Shown piece by piece: positions 35,299-44,617 of a stretch of DNA of 64,000 bases. The stretch is from Helcococcus kunzii ATCC 51366. Its GTDB lineage: Bacteria > Bacillota > Clostridia > Tissierellales > Peptoniphilaceae. The notes under the pieces are model-generated. The model was not told the origin of the DNA. It saw nothing but the letters and a program-made list of their open reading frames with translations, and searched no databases. Numbering within the stretch: position 1 is the stretch's first letter; the number at the start of each line of letters is the position of its first letter. The position numbers were made by a program, and so were the translations under genes. Location: assembly GCF_000245755.1 (NCBI RefSeq), contig NZ_JH601088.1, positions 1,484,376-1,548,375 on the forward strand. The letters are read 5' to 3'.

Positions 35299-35306
35299 AT
35301 TTTCCT

Positions 35307-36764
35307 CTATATAAGTGTAAATTTAAACTTCTCATCTGCAAGTTTTATTTCATCATTATCATTAATTTCAATTTTAGTATTTGGAGTGATTATTGACCCA
35401 TTCACATAAGTATGATTTGTAGAATTAGTGTCTTCAATAAAGTAATTATCAGCGTCTTTTGAAATAATCGCATGACTTCTACTTATTGAAGTATTATCAT
35501 AAATATGGTAATTAACATAAGATTGTTCTGACCCAATCTTGAAAATGTCTGAGTCGATTAAAATTCTTTCATTATTTTTTTGTCTAATTAGGAATGGTCT
35601 TTTTTCTGAATAAACTTCTTCGTCCATTGATTCAGACAATACAGTTGTCTCATTAGTTCCTGAATCATTTCCTAAAACTGTTGTATCTCCAAAGTCTCCA
35701 TATCTTCCTTTAACAATTTGCTTTGGAGCTTCCTCTTCAGGCTTTTTTTCGATTTCTCTTTCTTCTTTTATTTCTTCATTAAATTTTTTTTTATTAAACT
35801 TTTCTCTTATATCTCTTATATCTTTTTTATTATTATTATTATTATATTTTTTTGTATTTTTCTTACCTTTATTTTTACTTCTTTGTTCTTTATATTTTTT
35901 AAACTTTTCACCACTAAATCCAGTTAATAGGCTCATTAGAGTGATTTTTTCTTCATCATCTTCTTCAATATCTTCTTCAATGCTTTCATCTTCAACTTTG
36001 TTTTTCTTGAAGTTTGGCATAGAGATAAAACCTTTTTTCTTCTCTTCTTTTGGTTTATCTTCTTCTACTGTTTTATCAGATGAAAAACTAGATTCTTCTT
36101 TAATCACAGCATTATTTACTGGATTAGTTATAGGAATGTTATTTTCTACTCTTTGAACTTTTTTCTCATTTGAAATATTTTTATTTTTTTCGTTATCTAA
36201 ATCTTCACTTTTTATGCCTCTGATTTCATAAATAGCTTGTAAAAATCTATCATTTGAAAATTCAAGCATGGAATTTAAGCTATTAATCAATCTACCAACA
36301 TAATCGTTGTTTTCTTTTTGATCAAATTTAGCATTGAATAATATATTTTTGAAAAATTCTTTTAGATCAACTTTTTCATTTTGTTCTTCTATAGGTAAGC
36401 AAATCAATGATGTTTCATTTGTTGCCACATCTACATAGATATACTCTAAATTAAACAACAATCTTTCCACAGGGATTAAATAATTTTCAACTTCTATTGC
36501 AGCTTTTACAATTTGCTCAAAAACATCTAAAACTCTTTTCTTGTTTACATTGTCAGCAAAAAGTAATGAAGCTTGAACTTTTGATGTGATATTGTATTTT
36601 ATAAACTTTTCATCATCAAATTGATTAACAATAGCTTTTAAAACCCCTGTAATATCATTATTTAAGATCATACTTAAAGAAATTTCATCTATTATTTCTT
36701 CATTGTTTAATTTGTATACTAAGAATGAATTGTTTCCAAAATTATCAAAATAAAAATTTTTCAT
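35307..36764 (-). CDS. FHA-domain protein with two TTVL sites
   Basis: This 485-residue protein starts with a domain (about residues 1-180) that resembles DUF6382-type regions found before FHA domains. A highly charged, low-complexity linker (about 185-345) follows. Then come two TTVL motifs (residues 361-364 and 373-376) and a C-terminal FHA domain (about 400-485) with the phosphothreonine-binding pattern TSISRSHAII, DTNSTNHTYVNG. FHA domains bind phosphothreonine, often with a hydrophobic or acidic residue at +3. The TTVL sites match the kinase activation loop (DTTVLGT), so they are likely phosphorylation targets that this or another FHA domain may bind. It is the neighbour of PP2C. Confidence 0.88.
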   Translation of the reverse strand: MKNFYFDNFGNNSFLVYKLNNEEIIDEISLSMILNNDITGVLKAIVNQFDDEKFIKYNITSKVQASLLFADNVNKKRVLDVFEQIVKAAIEVENYLIPVERLLFNLEYIYVDVATNETSLICLPIEEQNEKVDLKEFFKNILFNAKFDQKENNDYVGRLINSLNSMLEFSNDRFLQAIYEIRGIKSEDLDNEKNKNISNEKKVQRVENNIPITNPVNNAVIKEESSFSSDKTVEEDKPKEEKKKGFISMPNFKKNKVEDESIEEDIEEDDEEKITLMSLLTGFSGEKFKKYKEQRSKNKGKKNTKKYNNNNNKKDIRDIREKFNKKKFNEEIKEEREIEKKPEEEAPKQIVKGRYGDFGDTTVLGNDSGTNETTVLSESMDEEVYSEKRPFLIRQKNNERILIDSDIFKIGSEQSYVNYHIYDNTSISRSHAIISKDADNYFIEDTNSTNHTYVNGSIITPNTKIEINDNDEIKLADEKFKFTLI

Positions 36765-36767
36765 ATA

Positions 36768-38069
36768 TTACTCCTCATTACCGCTATATTTATATAAGCT
36801 TATTAAATTCCAACGTCCATCTAGTTTTACAATCAAAATACCATCATTTGTCATATTCGATGCTTCTTCAAATTGAGCAGGTATAACCATCTCATTTTTA
36901 GTATTGATATATCCCCATTTACCGCCTTTTTTTACAGCTGCATGTGAATTTGATAGACTTTTTGCATCTTCATATTGGTATTCTATTACTACTTCACCGT
37001 CAAAATTTATAAAGCCCCATTTTCCATTTTTCTTAACTGCTGCTCCATTTGTAATAAATGGTTTAGCATCTTCAAATCCTTCAGCTATTAATTTTCCTTC
37101 AGAGTCATATAGATTAACTTTATCCCCAACTTTTGAAAAAATTCTATCATTTTCAATCGGCATATTATATTCATTATTTATAATTTCACCTTCGATATCA
37201 TATGCTTTTTTATTATCTAAATTATATATTTTTGTTTTTCCGTCTTTAGTACCTACAATGAGACTATTTTCAACATTTGATACTTCATCAAATGGTCCTG
37301 CCATCTTGTTATTGCTTAAATCATAAATATTCCAGCCTTCTTTTGTTTTTGCAGTAAATCCTTTAACTGAAATCACACCAGCTTTTTCAATACCTTCAAT
37401 ATTCATAAGATCATGTCTTTTTTCACCTTTCTTATCAATATAGTAATGTTCATCTGATGCTGTTGTTACATATGCTCTATTATTTCTAAATAAATCAGTA
37501 TATTTATATTTACTTGTAATGGTAGCCTTTAGAGATTTATCCATATATCCCCATTTATCACCTTCCCTAAATGCAACTAATCCATTACTTGGGACTTTAA
37601 CCTCATTCATAAGTTCATTTATTTGATACACATATTCATTTTTTATATATATATCTTCGATGGATTTTGAACTTAATTTTCTACTTTTAAATTCTTCATA
37701 TGTAGCAAACATATTAGTATAATCTTTTTCATTGGCATAAAGATTAATTAAAAACTCATAACCTTTTACTTCTTTTGGGAAATCTCTATTTAAGTTTTCT
37801 CCAATTGAAATTGCTTCATCTTTCTTTTCAAGTTCTTTGTAGTATTCTGCAAGTTCAATATAGATTTCAGGTGTCTTCTTAATGTCTAATGCTTTATGAT
37901 AGCTGTTTATTGAATCAACGGCAACTTTTTCTTTTCTAAGCTCCCTCGCTTCTTCAACAGTATTAATATATTTTTTTTCTAAATTTGCTTTTTCATTAAA
38001 AAAATAAAAAACAGAAAGAGCAAACATTATTATTAATCCAGCTGGTACAAGTTTTTTATAATTATTCAT
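36768..38069 (-). CDS. WG-repeat protein with TPR-like region
   Basis: This 433-residue protein has a single N-terminal membrane helix (about 7-24), a helical region with TPR-like features (about 45-135) and six or so WG repeats from residue 165 to the end, for example KWGYMDKSLKATI, KWGFINFDGEVVIEYQYEDA and KWGYINTKNEMVIPAQFEEA. WG repeats form beta structures of unknown binding function. It lies between the prepilin peptidase and the FHA protein with gaps of only 3-4 bp, so it is part of the same operon and may be an accessory factor at the outer face of the membrane. Confidence 0.85.
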   Translation of the reverse strand: MNNYKKLVPAGLIIMFALSVFYFFNEKANLEKKYINTVEEARELRKEKVAVDSINSYHKALDIKKTPEIYIELAEYYKELEKKDEAISIGENLNRDFPKEVKGYEFLINLYANEKDYTNMFATYEEFKSRKLSSKSIEDIYIKNEYVYQINELMNEVKVPSNGLVAFREGDKWGYMDKSLKATITSKYKYTDLFRNNRAYVTTASDEHYYIDKKGEKRHDLMNIEGIEKAGVISVKGFTAKTKEGWNIYDLSNNKMAGPFDEVSNVENSLIVGTKDGKTKIYNLDNKKAYDIEGEIINNEYNMPIENDRIFSKVGDKVNLYDSEGKLIAEGFEDAKPFITNGAAVKKNGKWGFINFDGEVVIEYQYEDAKSLSNSHAAVKKGGKWGYINTKNEMVIPAQFEEASNMTNDGILIVKLDGRWNLISLYKYSGNEE

Positions 38070-38073
38070 ATCA

Positions 38074-38739
38074 TTACCTCATCATCAATAACACTGTCAA
38101 AAACGTTCCAATAGCTATAGATGGAGCAAAAGGGATAATATCGTTTTTCTTCATCTTCTTTACCAGCAATACATACACTGAAACGAAGAAAGATATTATC
38201 AAGGATACAATCATTGCATTCCACACATTAGCTAAACCTAAGAATAATCCCATTAAAATAAATAATTTTATATCTCCATATCCTAATGAATTTTTTATAA
38301 CCACATTGCACAATATCCCACAAAATAGCAATGCTAACGCTCCAATTATTTCATTTTTTATAACTATTCCTAATATATCTGATGTTTTTATAAACTCATA
38401 TGCCAAAATTAATACCCTGGCTACTAATCCATAAATTATAAATGTATTAGGAATCCTAAAACTATAAAAATCTGTAACTAGTACAACCGCCATTATCGAC
38501 AACAATACCATAACTTTTATTTGATAAGGAAAATTATAAAAGAAATCATTTATTGGCAATAGATAGGCAATCACCAAATTACTAATTAAAATAACTATAA
38601 AATATATCTTAATTAAATTTTCGTTTACCGTTCTAGTTTTATTGTATTTCTCTATATTTTTCTGTTTATCCTCATAAAACAAATAAATAGTTATAAAAAG
38701 TGAAATAGCAGTTAAGCCCATTAATATAAAATTATTCAT
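38074..38739 (-). CDS. Prepilin peptidase (type A24)
   Basis: This membrane protein of about 221 residues has six or seven hydrophobic segments. It has the two aspartates of A24 prepilin peptidases: VTDFYSFRIPNTFI (about residue 88) and the family signature GYGDIKLFILMGLFLG (about residue 155). It lacks the N-terminal zinc/methylase domain, as usual in Tad systems (CpaA/TadV-like). It should cleave the leader of the Flp prepilin and perhaps of TadE-like pseudopilins at the cytoplasmic membrane. The start is at MNNFIL with AGAGGG upstream; an earlier in-frame start would extend back into the TadE-like gene. Confidence 0.9.
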   Translation of the reverse strand: MNNFILMGLTAISLFITIYLFYEDKQKNIEKYNKTRTVNENLIKIYFIVILISNLVIAYLLPINDFFYNFPYQIKVMVLLSIMAVVLVTDFYSFRIPNTFIIYGLVARVLILAYEFIKTSDILGIVIKNEIIGALALLFCGILCNVVIKNSLGYGDIKLFILMGLFLGLANVWNAMIVSLIISFFVSVYVLLVKKMKKNDIIPFAPSIAIGTFLTVLLMMR

Positions 38740-38750
38740 ATACCCTCTAC

Positions 38751-39476
38751 CTAATTTCCTTTGACTGGGATTCCACCCAACCATGCTTTTGTTTGTGCAG
38801 TTTCATTTATTTTTACTTTGAAATTTAAATCGAAAAAATCAAACAATTCAATTTCATATTTCATTTTTAGAATAATATCTGTGCCTAAACCTTTTTCAAC
38901 AAATCTACTTCCTTTAAAGTCAAATATATCTCCACTTGTCAAAATGTGATGTCTTTTTACAAATGCATCAAGTGAATCCTCTCGAAAATCTTTTAAATTA
39001 TTCATCATATAAGATCTAGCATATTTTGTTATTATTTCTTCTTTTCCCCAGTTGCTAGCATGTCCAAGTAACCAAGCAGCACCGTCACCTAAACTAACAT
39101 CGCCCCAAGCGTCCTTAAATTGCTGACCTGCTTCTTTACCGGACTTATTAGCACCATCGATATCTCCACTTTTTGCACTATCCAAACTATCTTTTACGCT
39201 ATTAAATGCACCTTTAATATCATCTATAGAAGAATCAACTTTTTCATTACCTTTTAATAAATTTTTTTCAGCTTCATCAAGTCCTGCCGCATGATATGCA
39301 TAAGCAAATTGACTCATTTCTTTAGCAATATTATTCATGGTTACTTTCAATTTTGCTTGTGTATTAGCCATGTCAATAATAGAAAGTATCATAAAAATTA
39401 AAATAATATATATAGTTAATGACAATGTTGCCTCAACAACAATTGCCCCTTTTTCATTTTTTGTTTTCCTCAACAT
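38751..39476 (-). CDS. TadE-like pilus protein
   Basis: This protein has about 241 residues. After a short basic start (MLRKTKNEKGAIVVEA) comes one long N-terminal membrane helix, the typical TadE/pseudopilin pattern with Glu at about +5 from the Gly-Ala cleavage-like site. The rest is extracellular and helical without known domains. The start is chosen at MLRK, 8 nt after GGAGG; an ATG two codons earlier lies only 2 nt from that box. Pseudopilins are thought to help start or cap Flp pili. It overlaps nothing and is followed at once by the prepilin peptidase gene. Confidence 0.8.
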   Translation of the reverse strand: MLRKTKNEKGAIVVEATLSLTIYIILIFMILSIIDMANTQAKLKVTMNNIAKEMSQFAYAYHAAGLDEAEKNLLKGNEKVDSSIDDIKGAFNSVKDSLDSAKSGDIDGANKSGKEAGQQFKDAWGDVSLGDGAAWLLGHASNWGKEEIITKYARSYMMNNLKDFREDSLDAFVKRHHILTSGDIFDFKGSRFVEKGLGTDIILKMKYEIELFDFFDLNFKVKINETAQTKAWLGGIPVKGN

Positions 39477-39518
39477 TGTCATAACCTCCATATAGTTTAT
39501 TTACTTCAGTTCAAAGTT

Positions 39519-40241
39519 CTATTTTACTTCCTCAAATTTTACATTATTATCTTTAGCGATTTTTTCTGCTATAGATCCAGCTTTACCTTTTACAACTAAA
39601 TTTTCGTTTGAGAATAATAGTATTGATTTACCATATTTTTCTACAGTAGATGGAATTTCTAATTCTGTTAATGACTCTAAGCCTGAAAGACCAAGTTCTT
39701 GAATTTCTTTTAATCCTTCATTTAACTTTAATACTTTTAATTTTTTTGATTCAATAAACGCTGAATTTTCAATAACTTCTAATCCTTCTGCTACTACAAT
39801 CTCTATAGTGTCATTTGTACCAAAAGCGCCAAACATTACTTTCTTTACATTTTTTCCTAATCTAATTGCTTTTGGACTTTGATTATTTGCAAAAGTATAT
39901 TTACTTATTTCAGTTACAGGTAAACCATCGATTTCTTCAGGTACATATACCATTTCCTCTTTTCCTGCATAACCTGTAATAGTTAATCCACCATCATTAT
40001 TTTCTTGTACATTGAAATCTTTAGCTGGTGAAGGTTGCATTGCCATTAAAGCATCATATGAAACTTCTCCTGTACCGTTTGTTTGTTCTTGACTTTCTTC
40101 TGCTGTACCATTTTCATCTTTAGTTTCAACAGTATTTGTTTCATTCTTTGTGTCTTCATTTTTAGTATCATTTCCACCACCACATGCAGATAGTGATAAT
40201 ACTAATGCTAAAGTTACAATTGCCATTTTAATTTTGTTCAT
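39519..40241 (-). CDS. Lipoprotein with LRR_5/BspA-like repeats
   Basis: This 240-residue protein begins with a lipoprotein signal (LSLSACGGG, lipobox Cys near residue 20) and a Glu/Thr/Asn-rich linker (about 24-65). The body (about 70-225) carries leucine-rich repeats of the BspA/LRR_5 type, such as TEISKYTFANNQSPKAIRLG, VAEGLEVIENSAFIES and LKELQELGLSGLESLTELEIP-like units. It would be tethered to the outer face of the membrane. BspA-like proteins often bind host or matrix proteins, but its place between two pilus genes suggests a pilus accessory role. A GGAGA box precedes the ATG. Confidence 0.85.
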   Translation of the reverse strand: MNKIKMAIVTLALVLSLSACGGGNDTKNEDTKNETNTVETKDENGTAEESQEQTNGTGEVSYDALMAMQPSPAKDFNVQENNDGGLTITGYAGKEEMVYVPEEIDGLPVTEISKYTFANNQSPKAIRLGKNVKKVMFGAFGTNDTIEIVVAEGLEVIENSAFIESKKLKVLKLNEGLKEIQELGLSGLESLTELEIPSTVEKYGKSILLFSNENLVVKGKAGSIAEKIAKDNNVKFEEVK

Positions 40242-40253
40242 ATTTTTCTCCTT

Positions 40254-43200
40254 TTAATAACCCCTTATTAAATCAACATCTAATGTTGTCCATCCCTCTA
40301 GTTCTATTTTGCCATTAGTATATTTAGCAAATAGTGGTAATGTAAATAACAATGGATTAACTTTTAATTTTGTTTTTAATTTATAATATACTTGTGAATT
40401 CTTTAAGGAATAATCATCTTTATTAGCTTTATGTCCTATATTGGTCTGAACTACTTCAGCAAGTCTTTGATATGTTCTAGCACTATTAGGACCACTAAAT
40501 GACAAAGCTGTAAATAATGTCATATAATCGCTATACGTCAAACCTTCGTCATTATCTAACGTTTCGTCATTTTTTGGATTCATAATATCATTGATAATTG
40601 CCGGTAAGTTCTTAACACTCGGAATTTGATAAACCCAATCTTCTGCCTTAGGTTTATATATTTCAACCGGGAATCCCACCTCTAATCTATCAAGATCTTT
40701 CCATGTTTCCATAGTAGTCAATAAAGATATTACAATAATCTTTGTTAATGGTATTGGAACTATACCAGCTGTTGCAGCTTGAATAGCTCCCGCAACATAA
40801 GTCAATACATCATTAGACCAAAAATTAGACATTGCAGAAATATAATTTAGTGCAAACTTCATCGCAAATATTGTGCCATACGCTTTATCAACGTTGCTTG
40901 CATTTTCATCAGTTTCACCAAATAATAAGTATTCAACTTCTGCCATATATGCTGCATTATTTTCTTTACTAATCCTATGGCCTGTTAATGTTCTATTTTT
41001 AAATTTAACTTCATCATTAAGTTCATCACTAAACCAAACACCATCTTTTGATTTATATTTTGCTAATGCATCTTGAGATTTCAATCCCTTTCTTTCTGAT
41101 TTAGGTAATAGTTTAAATCTTCCCTCGTTATCATATGTCGCATAACTAAACATACTCATAGCATATGCAGTAGCATATAAATCATCTCTAATGTTATATA
41201 AATCTAGATTAATAATATTTTGTAAAATTTCAAAACCAGCCTTGAATACATCTCCAGCAGAAAAGCCTCCTGGTCCAGTAAATTCTTGTTTTACAGTTGG
41301 TTGTGGCTCTCCTTTAAATCTAGATAAGTTAATAAGTTCATCTAATTTTTTTTCAGCCTTATCCTTTGCATCAGATACTTCTTTTTTCTTTTCTTCTAAT
41401 TCTTCTTTATTTTTACCATGGAACATATCATATGCATATTTGTAGATTTTTGGAACATTTACCTTGTTCTTTTCAGGAATTAGCGTAGGACTTTTATTAA
41501 TATCTTTAAATCTAGCCATATCCAATTGTTTATAATCATTATTAAACAGATCGTTAAATAATTCTGTTGAATTAGTATTAAATTCAGAATTTGTAACTAA
41601 TCCATCATATTTAGACGAATTATTATTATAACCATTTTTAAACATATTTTTTCTAAACACATCTAGCGAAACGGCCTTTTTATTTACACCAGTTAATTCG
41701 ATAGAATTATATGTCATATCATCGAGATTTTTATTCATTTCAATAAAACCATCTTTAATAGCTTCTAATCTATCTTTTAAAATTTGTACATTTTCATCTG
41801 TTACAACTGATGAGAGAGACCCAATAACAGTATCATCCTTATTTGCATGTGCATCTCTCTTTTTTATTTCATCATCATCTGTTAAGTCCAAATAAGCTGG
41901 ATCATCCTCTGGCTTAGCGGGTGTGCTACCATCCCATGCATCATCAGCTTCTTTTTTCCATTGTTTCAATTCTTGTTCATATTCTTTAGCTAATTTCTTA
42001 AGATCATCCAGAGAAGCCACTTTCTCATTTAAATATAAAAATCCATCTTTTTCCCCATTAATTATTACATCAAGAAGTTTAATTATTTCTTCATTGTGAA
42101 TTTTAGTATTATAAAGAGTTTCTGACAAATCGCTAAATGCCTTATCTAAAGTTGTCTCTGATCCTAAATATTTAATTTTTTCCTGACCATAATCTAAATT
42201 ATTTTTATAGGTATTAGTAATCTCATATGCATTATTTGCAAATCTAACAAATTGTCCACTGCCATCTTTATAAATATTTTGAGACATATAAGTCTTAACT
42301 TCATTAAAGGTTTCTGTTAATCGAGTTTTCACTGTACCATCGTCATCACCTTCGATTTTTACTCTATTGTACATATCCAAAGTTAAATAGTACTGTCCAA
42401 CATTATTCGCCACTTGAACAATATTATCCATTTGTGATCCAGAAGTAATATCTTCAAAAGTTCTCCACCATTTCCAAATATTCGCATCTGATGATTTTGT
42501 ACCAGGCTTTGTTTTTAACAGTGTATGAGAATCTAACTGAGCATTAATATTAGTAATATCTATTTTTAACTTTTGAAAATCCTTATCTAAATCATTTAAT
42601 ACTTTTTCTACTGTCGCCTTATCAATTACATGAGAAGAATTAAATTTTGTATTATCTTTATTGATAATTTCAGTATAATGACTCTTTGGTTTCAGTTGTT
42701 TTGTCATACTACTAAGAGCTTCAGCATTACCGTCTATACCATCTACAAACCTATATTTTGTAAATAATTTATCATGAGCAAATTTATATACATTTTTTGC
42801 TTCTTTGATTTTATCATTCAGTTTTCCTAAAGACTCAACTGTATCTATGCCATAGTCTCTAGTTTTATTTGTATACTCATCCAACTTCAAATATGTGTTA
42901 TATACTCTATTTGAAAATTCTGATTCTTTTTCATAAAACTTTTGTTTTTGTTCTCTTAAATCTTCAAATTTATCTGCATTGGCAAATTTTGTAAAATCTT
43001 TTACTCCTGAGTTCTTTATCTTATCAACTATTCTTTCAACAATTTCTATCGGACCTCTATATTTCATAAAATCAATCACTGATTTTCTAATCATTTCAGG
43101 TTCAGACAGATTATATTTTTCCATTTTGGTAATAATTTTATCTTCTCCTTCAATTTTTGAAGTTAGAAAGTTAAAATTTTTATCTTCTATTTTACTACTT

Positions 43201-43466
43201 ATCGTTTCTTTGAAATCTTCCTCAGATGATGACATTTTATCATCCATACTCTGTGCAGATCCCATAAAACCATACCAATCTAATAAGTCACCGTCATAAT
43301 TTGATAATAGTCCATTTAAGCTTAAATCTCCTGCAGATTCAGCTAAAGAGCTTACCAAGTATACTCTTGCTACGTCAACAAATATACTTGTAATCAATAA
43401 AGTAGGAACTAGAATCAAAGTTAGAAAAACTGTCACCGCTCCTTTATTACTATTAAACTTTTTCAT
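40254..43466 (-). CDS. DUF5702 (TadG-like) large secreted pilus-locus protein
   Basis: This 1070-residue protein begins MKKFNSNKGAVTVFLTLILVP, a TadE/TadG-like membrane start followed by DVARVYLVSSLAESAGDLSLNGLLSNYD, features of DUF5702 proteins found in Firmicute Tad loci. The long middle part is strongly helical and charged, with coiled-coil stretches (about 190-320 and 460-600). A hydrophobic segment near residues 880-920 (TYVAGAIQAATAGIVPIPLTK) may be a second membrane-associated region. It probably assembles on the outer face of the membrane near the pilus. The function within the machine is unknown. It lies 9 bp after the upstream TadE-like gene. Confidence 0.8.
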   Translation of the reverse strand: MKKFNSNKGAVTVFLTLILVPTLLITSIFVDVARVYLVSSLAESAGDLSLNGLLSNYDGDLLDWYGFMGSAQSMDDKMSSSEEDFKETISSKIEDKNFNFLTSKIEGEDKIITKMEKYNLSEPEMIRKSVIDFMKYRGPIEIVERIVDKIKNSGVKDFTKFANADKFEDLREQKQKFYEKESEFSNRVYNTYLKLDEYTNKTRDYGIDTVESLGKLNDKIKEAKNVYKFAHDKLFTKYRFVDGIDGNAEALSSMTKQLKPKSHYTEIINKDNTKFNSSHVIDKATVEKVLNDLDKDFQKLKIDITNINAQLDSHTLLKTKPGTKSSDANIWKWWRTFEDITSGSQMDNIVQVANNVGQYYLTLDMYNRVKIEGDDDGTVKTRLTETFNEVKTYMSQNIYKDGSGQFVRFANNAYEITNTYKNNLDYGQEKIKYLGSETTLDKAFSDLSETLYNTKIHNEEIIKLLDVIINGEKDGFLYLNEKVASLDDLKKLAKEYEQELKQWKKEADDAWDGSTPAKPEDDPAYLDLTDDDEIKKRDAHANKDDTVIGSLSSVVTDENVQILKDRLEAIKDGFIEMNKNLDDMTYNSIELTGVNKKAVSLDVFRKNMFKNGYNNNSSKYDGLVTNSEFNTNSTELFNDLFNNDYKQLDMARFKDINKSPTLIPEKNKVNVPKIYKYAYDMFHGKNKEELEEKKKEVSDAKDKAEKKLDELINLSRFKGEPQPTVKQEFTGPGGFSAGDVFKAGFEILQNIINLDLYNIRDDLYATAYAMSMFSYATYDNEGRFKLLPKSERKGLKSQDALAKYKSKDGVWFSDELNDEVKFKNRTLTGHRISKENNAAYMAEVEYLLFGETDENASNVDKAYGTIFAMKFALNYISAMSNFWSNDVLTYVAGAIQAATAGIVPIPLTKIIVISLLTTMETWKDLDRLEVGFPVEIYKPKAEDWVYQIPSVKNLPAIINDIMNPKNDETLDNDEGLTYSDYMTLFTALSFSGPNSARTYQRLAEVVQTNIGHKANKDDYSLKNSQVYYKLKTKLKVNPLLFTLPLFAKYTNGKIELEGWTTLDVDLIRGY

Positions 43467-43475
43467 GTTATGCTC

Positions 43476-44144
43476 CTATTCTTTATCATCACCAAACAAA
43501 TTACACTCAAAATTTTTATGCATAAAGTTGTTTGCACAAGTCGCTGCCGTAATTATTTTGCCTTTTGCTTGATCTAGATGTTTACCTAAACCAAATCTAT
43601 CAAGCATATCTTTACCAAATTTAGCATTTCTTATAAATTCAGGTACATCATGCACCCCTACAACAATATCGGAATTAAGTCTAAAAATTATTTGATCTTC
43701 ACCGAATATCCAATATGGACTTTTAACTTTAATTATCGCTGTTGAGATTAACTTTGAATTAATAAAATTATTTTTCAATTCTGTATTAACTGATGTTTGA
43801 TCTTTTTTTATACCACCAAACAATCCTAAAGTTTTACCACTTATTCTTTTATTTATATTTGTATTAACTTCTTCTGCAACTTTATTTCCTTCACCCAACA
43901 AATATCTATATGGTTCTAGATTCCTAGCTTTAAATTCTAAACCTTTACCTTCTTTTACTTCACCAAGAAGTGGGTCTTTTATTTTCGCCACACCTTTTAC
44001 GGTTTCATCCACAACTATAGCCTCTAGTTCAGCTTTTTGAAGATAAGCATTCCCTGTAAATATTAAAATAGCAATTACAAGAAACATAATAGGAAAAACA
44101 AAAGACGCTTCAATAATAACTGAGCCCTTATCTTTAGAATACAT
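43476..44144 (-). CDS. TadE-family pilus protein
   Basis: This 222-residue protein starts MYSKDKGSVIIEASFVFPIMFLVI, a near-ideal TadE signature: a short basic head, Gly-Ser, Ile-Glu-Ala and a membrane helix. The exported part of about 195 residues has two Cys near the C-terminus (CANN, CNLF) that could form a disulfide. TadE/F proteins are pseudopilins processed by the prepilin peptidase and needed for Flp pilus assembly in model systems. It is separated from the flp gene by about 100 bp containing a strong hairpin, and is followed closely by the DUF5702 gene. Confidence 0.85.
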   Translation of the reverse strand: MYSKDKGSVIIEASFVFPIMFLVIAILIFTGNAYLQKAELEAIVVDETVKGVAKIKDPLLGEVKEGKGLEFKARNLEPYRYLLGEGNKVAEEVNTNINKRISGKTLGLFGGIKKDQTSVNTELKNNFINSKLISTAIIKVKSPYWIFGEDQIIFRLNSDIVVGVHDVPEFIRNAKFGKDMLDRFGLGKHLDQAKGKIITAATCANNFMHKNFECNLFGDDKE

Positions 44145-44195
44145 AATTTCTCCACAAACATGTTTTATTATAGTAATAGTAAAAAGTTATTGGTG

Positions 44196-44228
44196 ATTAG
44201 TGTTGCACATAAAATGCACAACACTAAT
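44196..44228 (-). terminator. Strong hairpin just after the flp gene
   Basis: ATTAGTGTTG (44196-44205) and CAACACTAAT (44219-44228) form a perfect 10-bp stem with a 13-nt loop, starting 13 nt past the flp stop. A TTTTT run follows about 12 nt later on the minus strand, too far for a classic terminator, so it may be a partial terminator or a 3' protective hairpin. Confidence 0.6.
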
Positions 44229-44241
44229 ACCATTAACAATT

Positions 44242-44460
44242 CTAAGAATTTGTAAATTGTTGAGCTTTTTCATTAATATTTCCAAATAAAGTATTAATTA
44301 AGTTTGTTACTTGATCTTTGAAAATTAATGCTAAAGCTACAGCTACAGCTATTAAGAATACAATAGCAACGATATTTACATCACCATCTTCTTTTGCGAA
44401 GAATTTTTTAGCAGCAAGATTAATATTTTCTAGCATGCTTTTCATTACTAATAAATTCAT
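44242..44460 (-). CDS. Flp-type pilin (Flp1-like)
   Basis: This 72-residue protein is the likely major pilin. It has a helical head (MNLLVMKSMLENINLAAKKFFA), the acidic stretch KEDGDVNIVAIVFLI that would hold the prepilin cleavage/processing site before the hydrophobic helix, and a short C-terminal tail. This matches the Flp1-like family of Firmicutes. The ATG follows a strong AAAGGAGG with good spacing, fitting high expression. The gene sits alone in a 470-bp space between tadC and tadE and is flanked by strong hairpins on both sides (44517-44551 and 44196-44228), so its transcript may be separately produced or stabilised. Confidence 0.85.
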   Translation of the reverse strand: MNLLVMKSMLENINLAAKKFFAKEDGDVNIVAIVFLIAVAVALALIFKDQVTNLINTLFGNINEKAQQFTNS

Positions 44461-44516
44461 GTTTTTCCTCCTTTCATGAACTATTTAGACATTGAATGTC
44501 TATAGAATAAATAGAA

Positions 44517-44551
44517 AATATTATAGAATAACAAAATTATTCTATAATATT
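44517..44551. terminator. 14-bp perfect hairpin between tadC and flp
   Basis: AATATTATAGAATA (44517-44530) and TATTCTATAATATT (44538-44551) pair perfectly around a 7-nt loop. A T-rich stretch follows better on the plus strand than on the minus strand. A second small hairpin, TAGACAT-tga-ATGTCTA (44486-44502), lies between it and the flp ribosome binding site. Possible roles are attenuation after tadC or RNA processing. Confidence 0.6.
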
Positions 44552-44617
44552 TTGTTTTTATTCTGTGCTAACTAGGTCTATTTTGACCTCATTAGTATAA
44601 AAACAAAATACTTTTTA

